Assembly: GCA_000226015.1 (NCBI GenBank)
Contig: JH154645.1
Location: 235,069-260,885, forward strand
DNA length: 25,817 bases
Source of the DNA: Mnemiopsis leidyi
Taxonomy: Eukaryota; Ctenophora; Tentaculata; Lobata; Bolinopsidae
Reading direction: 5' to 3'
Shown here: positions 1 to 8,825 of the stretch, in pieces
Layout of the letters: each line of letters starts with the position of its first letter
How positions within the stretch are numbered: position 1 is the stretch's first letter
Program-made: the position numbers and the translations under genes
Notes under the pieces: model-generated
Seen by the model: only the letters and a program-made list of their open reading frames with translations
What the model was told of the DNA's origin: nothing
Database searches by the model: none

Positions 1-204
1 CTCCTCCTCCTCCTCCTCCTCCTCCTCCTCCTCCTCCTCCTCCTCCTCCTCCTCCTCCTCCTCCTCCTCCTCCTCCTCCTCCTCCTCCTCCTCCTCCTCC
101 TCCTCCTCCTACCTCCTCCTCCTCCTCCTCCTCCTCCTCCTCCTCCTCCTCCTCCTCCTCCTCCTCCTCCTCCTCCTCCTCCTCCTCCTCCTCCTCCTCC
201 TCCC
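1..204. repeat. (TCC/CTC)n microsatellite
   Basis: Almost pure CTC trinucleotide repeat from the window edge to about position 204, broken once by an extra A at 111. The array probably continues beyond the window. One strand is all pyrimidine and the other all purine, a composition known to favour triplex (H-DNA) structure. Confidence 0.97.
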
Positions 205-1104
205 TGTCCACCTCAACTCGGGTTAATATCCGTAACAATTAATAGTGAGAGTCGCAGGTTAGTGTCGTGAGTCTGTGTGTTGGGTAATGTAGGATTGTAA
301 TCTTTAATCAACTGTACTCGAACAAAGGGGGCAGGTTTGCTGTCTATTGTGTGCTCCACGGTCAATCGACAAAACGCGTGCGTCCAGCGTCCTCTAATCG
401 TATTAAGGGTGCAAATCAACTAAAACCGATGGTGTGAAGCTGATAGGGGTGATGAGGTGTCGTCAAAAGAGCGGCCCCGTTACCGGCGATGATGGTTGGA
501 AGTGTCTTGGCAGTGTGCCAGCACCAACCGGGACAGCGCGAAAGAAGAAGCTGTAAAATGATCACAAGGTAGCTGCTGTTGCTGCCTGGCGGTAATGCAA
601 TCTGTATGACAGTGTTAATTGCATTCGGTTACAGTATTAATCTGACCACATTCTATTAGTTAATGAGCGGGTGATGTTTAATGGCTTGTTCCATTGTATC
701 GATGGTGTGCATCGGGGAGTCGCGTACCGTGCCAACTGGAGAGGAACAATCTGACAAATTTTTGCCAATTATCACCGTGTCTCTATCGTATAATCGCATT
801 AAATTCGCTAAAGTGAGCTGATTGATATCGAATAAATAGATCCGCTGAAATTTTCTAGAATCCAGAAATCCTACTTAAGCCGAAAGCACTACCAGGTTTG
901 CAAATATTAGGGAAGAGGCGATCCTGAATGTGCCTGATAAGTTTTCAATATCATCTTATAATATCATATTTCCCTTAATATATTAGACCAACAAACTTTC
1001 CTAAATTCAGGAAATTTAAACCAATCAAAAATAGATATAGCCGCTGATCGCTATTTTCTAATGGTTTAACTTTACTTCTGACGTATTCAATTTCCGTTTA
1101 CCTA
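205..1104. other. Non-coding stretch, nothing recognised
   Basis: AT-rich sequence with no ORF beyond chance length, no splice-compatible exon series and no RNA gene that I can recognise. The 68-codon minus-strand frame at 213-419 has no recognisable motif. Confidence 0.6.
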
Positions 1105-1197
1105 GAAGTTAAGGATCTTGTTTACAAGAAGTTAAGGATCTTGTTTACAAGAAGTTAAGGATCTTGTTTACCTAGAAGTTAAGGATCTTGTTTACAA
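1105..1197. repeat. Four-copy 23/24-bp tandem repeat
   Basis: Four direct copies of a unit beginning GAAGTTAAGGATCTTG. Copies 1, 2 and 4 end TTTACAA (23 bp). Copy 3 ends TTTACCTA (24 bp), like the partial copy just upstream. Near-identity suggests recent slippage or unequal exchange. Confidence 0.9.
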
Positions 1198-1208
1198 GGT
1201 CTCATAAT

Positions 1209-1260
1209 GGAAATTTTGCGTATGGCTTATTGTTGGAAATTTTGCGTATGGCTTATTGTT
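1209..1260. repeat. 26-bp direct tandem duplication
   Basis: Two identical adjacent 26-bp copies starting GGAAATTTTGCG, at 1209-1234 and 1235-1260. The short forward frame across it is a by-product of the duplication. Confidence 0.92.
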
Positions 1261-1294
1261 GAATATCCACACGACAGAAAACTCATTCCCAAAA

Positions 1295-1330
1295 AAGTTG
1301 CATTCTGCAGGCAAGTTGCATTCTGCAGGC
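1295..1330. repeat. 18-bp direct tandem duplication
   Basis: Two perfect copies of AAGTTGCATTCTGCAGGC at 1295-1312 and 1313-1330, within 40 bp of the preceding, unrelated 26-bp duplication. Confidence 0.92.
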
Positions 1331-1589
1331 AACTTCAGATAATGCAACACAACAAGTTTCGCAGTGTCCCTCAACTTATCAACAGGTTACTTGGGAGAAC
1401 CTTCTAGGTCAGGATACGGGATTCAAATACATGCAGCATTATGATCATAGAAAGAATGCAACATCCAAATGCAACATCCTATTTATGAGGATTTGCTGAA
1501 GACTGTAACAGGAGATAATCATGAGAAAAGCGAGGATTCGTCAATAAATCAAGATTGGGCTCAATCAGAGTGGCAAATGGGCAGTTAAT

Positions 1590-1631
1590 GCATTACTCCA
1601 CAAAATAAGAGCATTACTCCACAAAATAAAA
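1590..1631. repeat. 21-bp direct tandem duplication
   Basis: Two copies of a unit starting GCATTACTCCACAAAATAA, at 1590-1610 and 1611-1631, differing by one base near the end. Confidence 0.9.
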
Positions 1632-2897
1632 GTATAATTTTTAAGTGTTACTATGATGTAGAATACAAAAGGCGATTCCTTACTTTTTCAATTCTTTACA
1701 ACAATTATAATTTTCATCACGAGTCTAATAATCAGAAATAATTAGAAATATCAAACAATTAGATTATTATATCATGAGACTCAATAGCAACTCACGAATC
1801 TTCGGCTCCATCAAAATTTGATTCAGTCATAAAAACGGACTTAAGAAATACGACTTGAACAATAAGATAATCCCAGTAAGGTTTGTTCCAAGAAATTATA
1901 AAAGCATTTTCCGAAAGTCGAATAAAGAAGTTAGCTGACCAGGTAATAAGGCTTAAACTATAAGCTGTGTCACGTCAGGTGTAAATTAACCCCGAAAAGT
2001 TACAAAGGAAATATCCAAAAGTCGAATAAAGAAGGGAGCAAGGTTTTAGATTGTCGTGAGAATGCTATCTGTTGACAAAGCGAGGAGAATAATGGGCTCA
2101 TGCTAACCTGGTTCTCCGCACGTGCAGTAATATCTGTGTCACGCTAAAAATAGGGCTTGAATAGGGGGAAAAGTGTTATTGAGCCGCGTGATAGCTGTAG
2201 TGGCCGTTCTGATTTGATGAGAATTACAAGAAAATAAGCGTATTCGGACAGTACGACAATATAAAAGAAGTAAAAGGCGTCCTGTACGTGTTCTTACGTC
2301 TTGCGAACGACGAATTCCACTATTTAATCGCCATACAAACACAAAGCCGACGTACGACCATTCTATTTCCAATTTCTCCAGCAATTTAAATTTCCAGTGA
2401 AGATTCTGGGCCATCACATTCCGTGGCTGCCACGAAATCAGGATAATGGAAGATGAAAATGTGTATTGAAAATAGGCCAAGTCATGTGAAATCAAAAGAA
2501 CGTTCTCACGATGCAGTGCGATAAAACGAAAATTAGAGATACAGAGATTGAAGAAGGAGAATATGCCGCGGCGACTGTCTTGTCACTATGACGGGTGGAG
2601 GTTTGTCTGATCCACACGGGACAGATCGAAGTGTAAACAAAAGAGGTGGCCACTTTAAAGAAGTGATACATCGCGTGTATACACTCGCAGATTTACAGTA
2701 TAATCACGACTCATATAAGAGCAAATTATTCGTTCTCCGCCATTATCACACCAGTGGCTCTTCACTGACGGTGGCAATTATCGGCTTATAAAATTGCCAA
2801 TCAAGTGATTACTCTGAGCGAGGATTGTCTTGGGATTATCCTACCTGCAAAGCGTTTATATCTTGGATAGCATGGGAGGCATGTTCAGACTTCAGTT
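1632..2897. other. Non-coding stretch, no supported gene
   Basis: AT-rich sequence. A 118-codon minus-strand frame (2139-2495) and a 67-codon plus frame (2588-2791) show no recognisable domain and no flanking exon pattern. A phrase AAAGTCGAATAAAGAAG occurs twice about 100 bp apart (near 1914 and 2017), a small dispersed duplication. Confidence 0.5.
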
Positions 2898-3110
2898 TTA
2901 AAAATATGTGCTGGATTGGAACTTTAAGTGAAGTATTTAAGTTTTAATACTTTGAAATATATGTGATGGATTGGAACCCAAACTGAAGTATTAATACTAA
3001 AGTACTGATACTTTTATTTTTAAATTGTTGAAGTATTGATATTTTAAACTGTTGAAGTATTAATATTTCAAACGGTTAAAGAATTGATAATTCATACTGT
3101 TAAAGCATAC
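2898..3110. repeat. Degenerate AT-rich tandem repeats
   Basis: Two diverged copies of a block of about 55 bp (each contains GGATTGGAAC followed by GAAGTATT) run into about four degenerate copies of a 26-28 bp unit resembling GTTGAAGTATTGATATTT. Old, mutated satellite-like sequence directly upstream of the fold-back transposon. Confidence 0.65.
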
Positions 3111-3147
3111 GATTGCAAACAAACGGCTCGGGGGACATGACTTATTA

Positions 3148-3778
3148 CAGGGTGGTTTTAAAATTTGGATACCTCCAAGAAAATTGCTCATAACTTAACT
3201 TCCGGCCAATGATCTTTGATGAAACTTTCAGAATTTGTTCGTTGTGCAGAGGAGAAATTCCAGTTTTTGAAAATATTTAATACACCATTTTGGTCTGAAA
3301 GCAAATGTGTGCTAAAGTACGCAAAATTCAAAAGTCGTGAAATTAACTTTAATCATACTGAAAATTGGTATGCATCATCTCTTAGTCATCAAGAAGGACT
3401 CATGAACATTTCATCACAAAATTGACATTCAAACCTAAGTTATGTCCGTTTTTTTATCATTTTACTATTTTAAAGAGAATTGGTGGGCTGGTCTAAAAAT
3501 GTCATAACTTAATGTCATTTTTAGATGAAATTTTCAGATTTCTTTTTTATCTCGATCCCTTAGAGATAATGCAATATGCATACCAATTTTCACGATGATT
3601 GAAGCAAATTTGACGATTTCGACATTTTAGCATACTTTTGCACACAATTGCGCAGATCAGGCCAAATTGGCTCATTGCATCTTTTAAAAACAGGAATATC
3701 TCATCTAATAGGCACAACGAGCAATTTCTGAGAGTTTTGTCAAGAATAAGGAGGTATCCAAATTTTAAAACCACCCTG
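3148..3778. mobile_element. Fold-back MITE with TA target duplication (Tc1/mariner-like)
   Basis: The left end CAGGGTGGTTTTAAAATTTG is matched as a reverse complement by the right end, which closes in AAATTTTAAAACCACCCTG. TA dinucleotides flank both sides (3146-3147 and 3779-3780), the target duplication typical of Tc1/mariner elements. The inverted similarity continues far inward with more mismatches: left-arm text near 3350 (GAAAATTGGTATGCAT) recurs in reverse complement near 3575. The whole 631 bp can therefore fold into one long hairpin with a short unpaired centre. No transposase frame survives; two short frames in the arms are mirror images of each other. It would have moved using a transposase supplied from elsewhere. 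Superfamily assignment rests only on the TA duplication and the CAGGG end. Confidence 0.8.
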
Positions 3779-3780
3779 TA

Positions 3781-5524
3781 TTTGTACAACCTTTTATCAA
3801 AGGACAATTGTAAATAAAAATTTAAGAGAATTCAGCGGTAAATAATGTATTAATATAAGATAGTCACATAAAACAGTGCACAATGTAGCAAGCATAAGAC
3901 ACCACATATAAATAGGGCACAAAGTGCAATTGTAGGTCGATGTATATATACGTATAAATATTTCTCGAGACAAATAGAGCTTTTAACTCCAATCACGATC
4001 GCAGAAAATTTTCAATCTCGATGTCTAACCTGATAAAGTTATGTGTGCTAGGCTGTATTTTAACTTTAAAGTGAATTCCTTGTCGTTTCCAATAGTGAAC
4101 TTCGTCTCCAGTGTCGCGTAAGGGGGCCACCTAAAAATGGGGGCAGTTTTATAGCTATCCTTTGTTATATCTTTTAAGTCAAACTCTACGTAATATTTTG
4201 TCAATGAATGTTAGATAACATCTATATAGCTATGATCGAGTGAGAATGTAACATTATGTATGAGAATGTAACACTACGTATAAAAATGCTATCCTTTTTC
4301 AGAAGAAATAACGTAAAATTAGCCTGTTTACATGTGTGAAACTTAGCCATGTTTAACAAACCATCAAATAGTATTGATTCGTTACGGTTCCTGTCACTGT
4401 AATTAAATCGATCTCATTAATGACTCTAAAAATTGTCGCTTCAAGGTCTTGTTCAATGTTCATCTGCCAGTAAAGATAATCTGTTCAGGACACCAGTCAT
4501 CAGGAAGAAAGCTTCTCAAATTCAAGCATTTTATCGGAGACTTGGTTTTAGCATTAAGTCTCCAGCCGCTGCTCAGCTTAGGGAACACTATTTGAACTAC
4601 TAGTTTCTCTCTATCAACGACATCTTCGATAGGTAGTAAGTTAACAAAAACTGAATGATCCATCGACCCTGAAGACATCGACAACACCGGAGTAAGCAGA
4701 GCGAAACAAGGCACGCCCTGTCTGCTTGGATATAAGTCAGGGATATCAACATTCCACAGCCACTTCAGCAACATTTAACATCTCCACACCCTACCCCTCC
4801 TATATCCCCTTCACAATCCACTTAACCAAGAGACTGGCAAAACATTAAATACATAAATTATTTTCTGTTATCGTCTATTGGGTCTGTTAGCTAAATTCGC
4901 TTTCTCTCTGATTGCATTCCTCCGGAAAAATATCTATTTCGCGTGTTTTCTGCAGACCAACCCTCAGGTTGGACTTTGAAAAATTCAAGTTTGCGCTAAG
5001 CGCAAACTGATGTTTTGAAAATAAGGGTATGGTCAAGTGGGTTTGGAGACAGTTTATTGAGCGTCCATACTGGGTTTCTGCAAGCATGCTGGTGAGACAG
5101 GATATCCCTGAAGCCCTGTAACATCCTTTAACATTGTCATAGTGCCAAAGAGGAGGTTTTAGCACATTTTATGGTTTCAATTTTAGACAATCGTACGATT
5201 TTTGAGCGAGAGAGTTCATATCGCTCGATTTCGCTATAAAAAGTACCTCCAATTGAATTTGTGTAGTAAATCAATATTGACACCGAATGAGATGAGTTGA
5301 GTGGTGTTTTAAATTCCATAACGAGGGAAATACATGGTTGACGTGATTAAATCTAGATCCAAAATTGAAAATTTAACGTCGAGTGATGTTGTAGTAAATA
5401 TGCAAAGTTTGGATGTTTCTGCCGAGTAAGTAACTTCTAGATGAGATGTGATCCTTATGTTGTAATGTGACGGGTGATGTGATCTGAAGGCTAGCTGGAA
5501 TAACCGGATCAGATGGCCTCCTTG
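3781..5524. other. Non-coding stretch; two unassigned minus-strand frames
   Basis: No recognised gene. A 104-codon frame at 4460-4774 (minus, starts with ATG, slightly richer in G+C than its surroundings) and a 92-codon frame at 4887-5165 (minus) have no motif I can name and no convincing splice partners. They could be chance frames or relics of an old gene. A perfect palindrome lies at 4988-5008. Confidence 0.45.
4988..5008. repeat. Perfect 21-bp palindrome
   Basis: AGTTTGCGCT, a single A, then AGCGCAAACT: 10-bp perfect inverted arms. It could be a dimeric protein-binding site or a chance cruciform; no neighbouring gene points to a role. Confidence 0.85.
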
Positions 5525-5558
5525 ATGTTAGCTTCTTCTAGCATGAAGAAGCTGACAT
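5525..5558. repeat. Inverted repeat upstream of homeobox gene
   Basis: GTTAGCTTCTTC (5527-5538) pairs with GAAGAAGCTGAC (5545-5556) with one T-G mismatch, and the flanking AT/AT extends the stem to 14 bp around the six-base loop TAGCAT. The phrase TAACCGG..CAGATG occurs on both sides of it. It lies about 110 bp before the homeobox start codon. Confidence 0.75.
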
Positions 5559-5599
5559 AACCGGCCAGATGAGACTTTTCATTAGCAAGCTTGTTAAAC

Positions 5600-5620
5600 C
5601 CAATCAGCCGTGTTTAAATA
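5600..5620 (+). promoter_or_regulatory. Possible CCAAT and TATA-like elements
   Basis: CCAAT (5600-5604) and TTTAAATA (5613-5620) lie 50-70 bp upstream of the first in-frame ATG of the homeobox ORF. The spacing would give a very short 5' leader. Both are low-information motifs in AT-rich DNA, so this is only a suggestion. Confidence 0.25.
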
Positions 5621-5668
5621 TGAGATACCAGGTTGGTAATACCATCTCGATCTACTCTTCATTTCCTG

Positions 5669-6520
5669 ATGGATCTTCTCAACTTTCACCAAGAGATTCT
5701 CTTCTCCGAACGATTCCCTCTTATACCTCTATCAGATGTTCCGCCTAACATCGACCCCTTCTCCCCAAACTCACCAGTCACAATTTCTGGACCTTCCCTC
5801 AATCTCCCCTCAGTTGGCGACCCGGACAGTTCCTCCAGCGAACCTATCCCTTCTATCGTGATTAACCACTACCCGAAACCTCTGACCCAGTTTCCGCTTT
5901 CAGCGGGTTGGCAATCCACTTCTTCTACCGTCTATTGGAACCAAGGAGACTATACAGTAAACATCCCCTGTTCTTCAGAAAACCTAACCAGCAGCCAAAC
6001 CCAGGAGACCAGATCAGCCAGACACAGTTCATCAGAAAGAACTTACCCACACACCTCAGAGAGACCCCGCCTTCACTTTTCAGAGAGACCCCGCCTACAC
6101 TCTTCAGAGAGACCCCGCCTACACTCTTCAGAGAAACCCCGCCTTCACTCTTCAGAGAAACCCCGCCTTCACTCTTCAGAGAAACCCCGCCTACTCTCTT
6201 CAGAGAGACCCCGCCTACACTCTTCAGAGAGACCCCGCCTTCACTCCTCAGAGAAACCCCGTCTTCACTCCTCAGAGAAACCCTACCTGAGCGTCTCCCG
6301 GACCAAGTTCACGCCATTACAGCTGGAGATGTTGGAGGAACGATTCCGCCTCTCTCCTGTTATCGGTAGGGAGGAGCGGGAGGAGCTGGCGGAGCAGATC
6401 GGATTACCCCACCTTGTCCTGAGGAACTGGTTCCAGAACAGACGGGCCCGGCAGAGGAAGAGCGAGGAGGTGCAGAGGAAGATTGATGAAGCAGCTGCTA
6501 CCGCAAATATTAGTGAATAA
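5669..6520 (+). CDS. Divergent homeodomain protein with octapeptide repeats
   Basis: A 283-codon frame ending in TAA. The frame is open further up to 5624 (stop at 5621), but 5669 is the first in-frame ATG. Residues 1-128 are Ser/Pro/Thr-rich and look disordered. Residues 129-200 are nine copies of an octapeptide of the form S-S-E-R/K-P-R-L-H; a tenth partial copy leads into the homeodomain at residues 207-266. The domain has canonical length and core: R5, F8, L16, F20, L40, W48, F49, Q50, N51, R53. It is unusual at Val25 (normally Tyr), His42 (normally Glu, partner of Arg31), Val44-Leu45, and Asn47, where V/I is usual and Asn is typical of TALE and HNF1 classes. It should be a nuclear, sequence-specific DNA-binding transcription factor; Q50 suggests a TAAT-type core. 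The class is unresolved (paired-like or a fast-evolving lineage-specific group). An upstream exon, or a retrocopy origin, is possible. Composition is clearly more GC-rich than the flanks, which supports coding. Confidence 0.85.
   Translation: MDLLNFHQEILFSERFPLIPLSDVPPNIDPFSPNSPVTISGPSLNLPSVGDPDSSSSEPIPSIVINHYPKPLTQFPLSAGWQSTSSTVYWNQGDYTVNIPCSSENLTSSQTQETRSARHSSSERTYPHTSERPRLHFSERPRLHSSERPRLHSSEKPRLHSSEKPRLHSSEKPRLLSSERPRLHSSERPRLHSSEKPRLHSSEKPYLSVSRTKFTPLQLEMLEERFRLSPVIGREEREELAEQIGLPHLVLRNWFQNRRARQRKSEEVQRKIDEAAATANISE
6053..6268 (+). repeat. 24-bp coding minisatellite (nine octapeptide units)
   Basis: Nine head-to-tail 24-bp units of the form TCAGAGA(G/A)ACCCCGCCT.CAC translate in frame as [S/T/F]SE[R/K]PRL[H/L]. 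Units vary by Arg/Lys and by CTT/CTA leucine codons, so the array has had time to mutate while keeping frame. Each unit carries about three basic positions, making a positively charged tract just before the homeodomain. The unit length, a multiple of three, also leaves another forward frame open (5908-6369), which is a shadow. Confidence 0.92.
6287..6466 (+). other. Homeodomain (60 residues)
   Basis: Sixty codons with no insertion. Helix 3 reads LRNWFQNRRARQRK, with invariant W48, F49, N51 and R53. Arm residue R5 is present. Atypical positions are V25, H42, V44 and N47. Intact critical residues argue that DNA binding is retained. Confidence 0.93.
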
Positions 6521-6521
6521 A
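6516..6521 (+). terminator. AATAAA polyadenylation signal overlapping the stop codon
   Basis: AATAAA spans 6516-6521 and contains the TAA stop of the homeobox ORF (6518-6520). T-rich and GT-containing sequence follows. If used, the 3' untranslated region would be only about 15-30 nt. The next stretch shows no better hexamer close by. Confidence 0.4.
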
Positions 6522-8099
6522 TTTTATTATTATATAATTGTTTACATTGCGTTTTAGAATTAATTGGATATTATGGGAAAAACCAAATTTTGTTTGACTT
6601 TGCTATATTCCGCCAAATTGAAAAAGCGAAGTATGAGTAGCCATTCCCTTAAGAGATCCTTTAGACTTTAGAAATCGTTGGGACAAAAGATTATAGTATT
6701 GCCCACTGCCCATTACAACAGATGGACGGATTTAGCGTCATAATTACCGAGCTATTGCTGTTCTAGCTCTTGATTCAAAATGCGGGGACAAGAGTCTACT
6801 GTTTGATTTAAGCCTGAATTTTTGCAGGGTCAAAATTATTAGGCAGAATAGACATCGATCTCCGGTGTGGTCCAGAAATCACTTTCGTGTATTTACTGTG
6901 ACAGCTGCATTTTATTCTAACGGATATAGCTAAAATACTGAAAAAAACTGTGGATATTATCAGACAGAAGGCCAGGATATCGTGGCAGTACTGGCTAGAG
7001 CACGTAAAGCTGGAGCCTGGCATGAGCCGGTGGGTAGACGCACGGTCAAACCGGAATCCTGGCAAACTAGATTATATGTCAGTTAGAGAGAATGTGAATT
7101 TGAGCTGACATTGTTACTTATAACGATGTTTCATTTTGATAATGCTTCAACTGAAAATGTCGGAGGTGCTATCTACGATGTTGTCGAATCTCTTCATCAC
7201 CTGATGACTGCACTTAAAGGTTCGCTTGCCACGTGAACTTTCTAATTTAGTACGTGTTACTGCAGACCTAGTCGTGGACATAATTGTTAATCTGTAATTT
7301 TTGAATTTTTCTTCGCGTCCCTCCTCCGAGATCATGAGCTAAGCTACGGTCAACCCAAGCCTCGGTAATATTTCTGAGTTGGGTCGCGGGGAGAAACAAG
7401 AAACAATGACAGTACAGCCCCAGGAGACCCCTAATTTATCCTAACAGCTTGCACCAATAGCGGTAAGGGAATTATATAGCAAGGCTGGGACAAGAAGGCG
7501 GTCAACCGTCAAGGTGTGGCACCGATAATTGGATCTTAAATCCGGTCTATAACAAGGCTCTTCTTCCTTAGCTAGATTACATAGCTCGTAGTACTTCGTA
7601 TTGCTTTTTACTGAAATAGATTTCTTTGCTCTAATTCAATAACATTGTCCTGGTCCTATTTTCTCTCAGCATTCAAGGCCAATCAAAGCCTTTTGGGTTT
7701 TTATTGACTTGTTTTATTTGCCAGTAATTCTCCTTTCGACAGGGCGTTTAGCTTTAACTTTAAGCAGTAAAGGACAGAATCTCGTTTCAACAAAAATTAA
7801 TGACGTCAGGATATTAAACCGGAGGCAGTAGGCCCGGATAAGAGTTTACTGATATATGCAGGAATTAATAACAATGAGATATATCTGCTGTGAGGTTATT
7901 ATCGTTCATAGCCAGAAATAGCTATTTTCAATCAACGTAACAACCGAGCGACTGCAACGACCACTCTAACCAGATTAGGGACATGGCAATCTGAATATTT
8001 CGATGTCATCAAAATTACAGTTTTTATAACTATAAGCTGTAAGTTCTGATCTTTTCCAAGAAGTTTCCTTTTTTTCTAGCAGCTTTATTCTATTTTTTT
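6522..8099. other. Intergenic stretch, no supported gene
   Basis: Nothing recognised. A minus frame at 6808-7065 contains one hydrophobic segment (about 20 residues). A minus frame at 7147-7335 has a basic, Ser/Thr-rich start loosely like the N-terminus of retroelement gag proteins. Neither is strong enough to call. Confidence 0.5.
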
Positions 8100-8351
8100 C
8101 AATGTTCCGTTGCTTCATTAAAACGATATTTGGGAGGCAGACCTGCCCATACCTCCTTAGTATTTGCTATCAACAGTTTGAACATGAAAGGGAGAGTCGG
8201 AAGACCTCAGTCAAACCTATTTTCTTTGATTAAGCAAGACCTAAATAAACGAAATTTGTTTCTTAATAATATAAATATCAATGATTTGAATTACTTAAGA
8301 AATATTGCTTACGAAAGAGCATCGTGGAGAAGGAACCAACAGTTGATGTAG
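8100..8351 (+). pseudogene. 3' tail of a non-LTR retrotransposon (LINE-like) ORF
   Basis: The frame ending at the TAG at 8349-8351 contains GRPAHTS, then GRVGRPQSN, then about 40 residues ending LRNIAYERASWRRNQ. In many LINE families the segment after the reverse transcriptase domain has this layout: a Gly-Arg-Pro motif, a Trp/Leu-rich helix, DL..., then an A.DR..WR motif. Here the spacing and the ERASWRR end match, which is my basis for the call. No reverse transcriptase core is found upstream, and the frame has no good start, so it is a 5'-truncated, inactive copy as is usual for LINEs. T-rich sequence follows the stop. The clade is not determined. Confidence 0.55.
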
Positions 8352-8825
8352 ATAGTTTTTTTTTTCTTGAGAAAGATTAAATGACAGCGTTGCTATTTTT
8401 AGCTATCTGTTATTTAGAACTTTATTATATATTGGGAGGCAGGGAGGGTGGGTTGCACCGCGTGTTTTTTAAGAGAGATTGGGTCTGTAAGGTAGGCCCA
8501 CCATAGGGTAACGCCAAAGGGTGTTTTGCCTGTCTCTAGGGTAAGGGGGGATAAGGGGGGTGTAGGGAGGGGGAAGTAGCGGAGATATGAGACGGATGAG
8601 TCAGGGAGGGAGATATAAACACCGCGTGTTTGACTTGAACGATTTACTAACACCTCCTTTTAGGGACTCACGCATTTAATTGGCTATTTTTACATAGACA
8701 AATCCTCCACAATATTGCTTTTCGATATTACAAAGGATGGCCCTGATTCAAGCATACCCAGATCACCGACAAAAATCTAAAATAACTGCACCGTAGAGGT
8801 GATTCTTGTAAAACTTGTACTATAT
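8352..8825. other. Non-coding stretch after LINE tail
   Basis: Purine-rich patches (runs of G around 8546-8576) and a 12-bp phrase CACCGCGTGTTT present at about 8456 and 8621. No gene. The phrase GGGAGGCAG near 8433 also occurs in the LINE tail near 8132. Confidence 0.45.

Noticed and set aside
2139-2495. 118-codon minus-strand ORF
   Set aside because: No recognisable domain, no compatible splice partners and composition like its surroundings.
4460-4774. 104-codon minus-strand ORF
   Set aside because: It has a true ATG but is preceded directly by a stop, matches no family I know, and no second exon was found. Kept only as a remark.
5633-5668. Upstream extension of the homeobox ORF
   Set aside because: The frame is open here, but position 5633 is TTG and there is no ATG before 5669, so I start the protein at 5669.
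5908-6369. 153-codon plus-strand frame with repeated RETPPSLF units
   Set aside because: It is the second frame of the 24-bp minisatellite in the homeobox gene. It stays open only because the unit length is a multiple of three, and it ends inside the homeodomain coding sequence.
7147-7335. Possible retroelement gag N-terminus (minus strand)
   Set aside because: Resemblance is limited to a basic Ser/Thr-rich start; 62 codons and no downstream gag or protease sequence.
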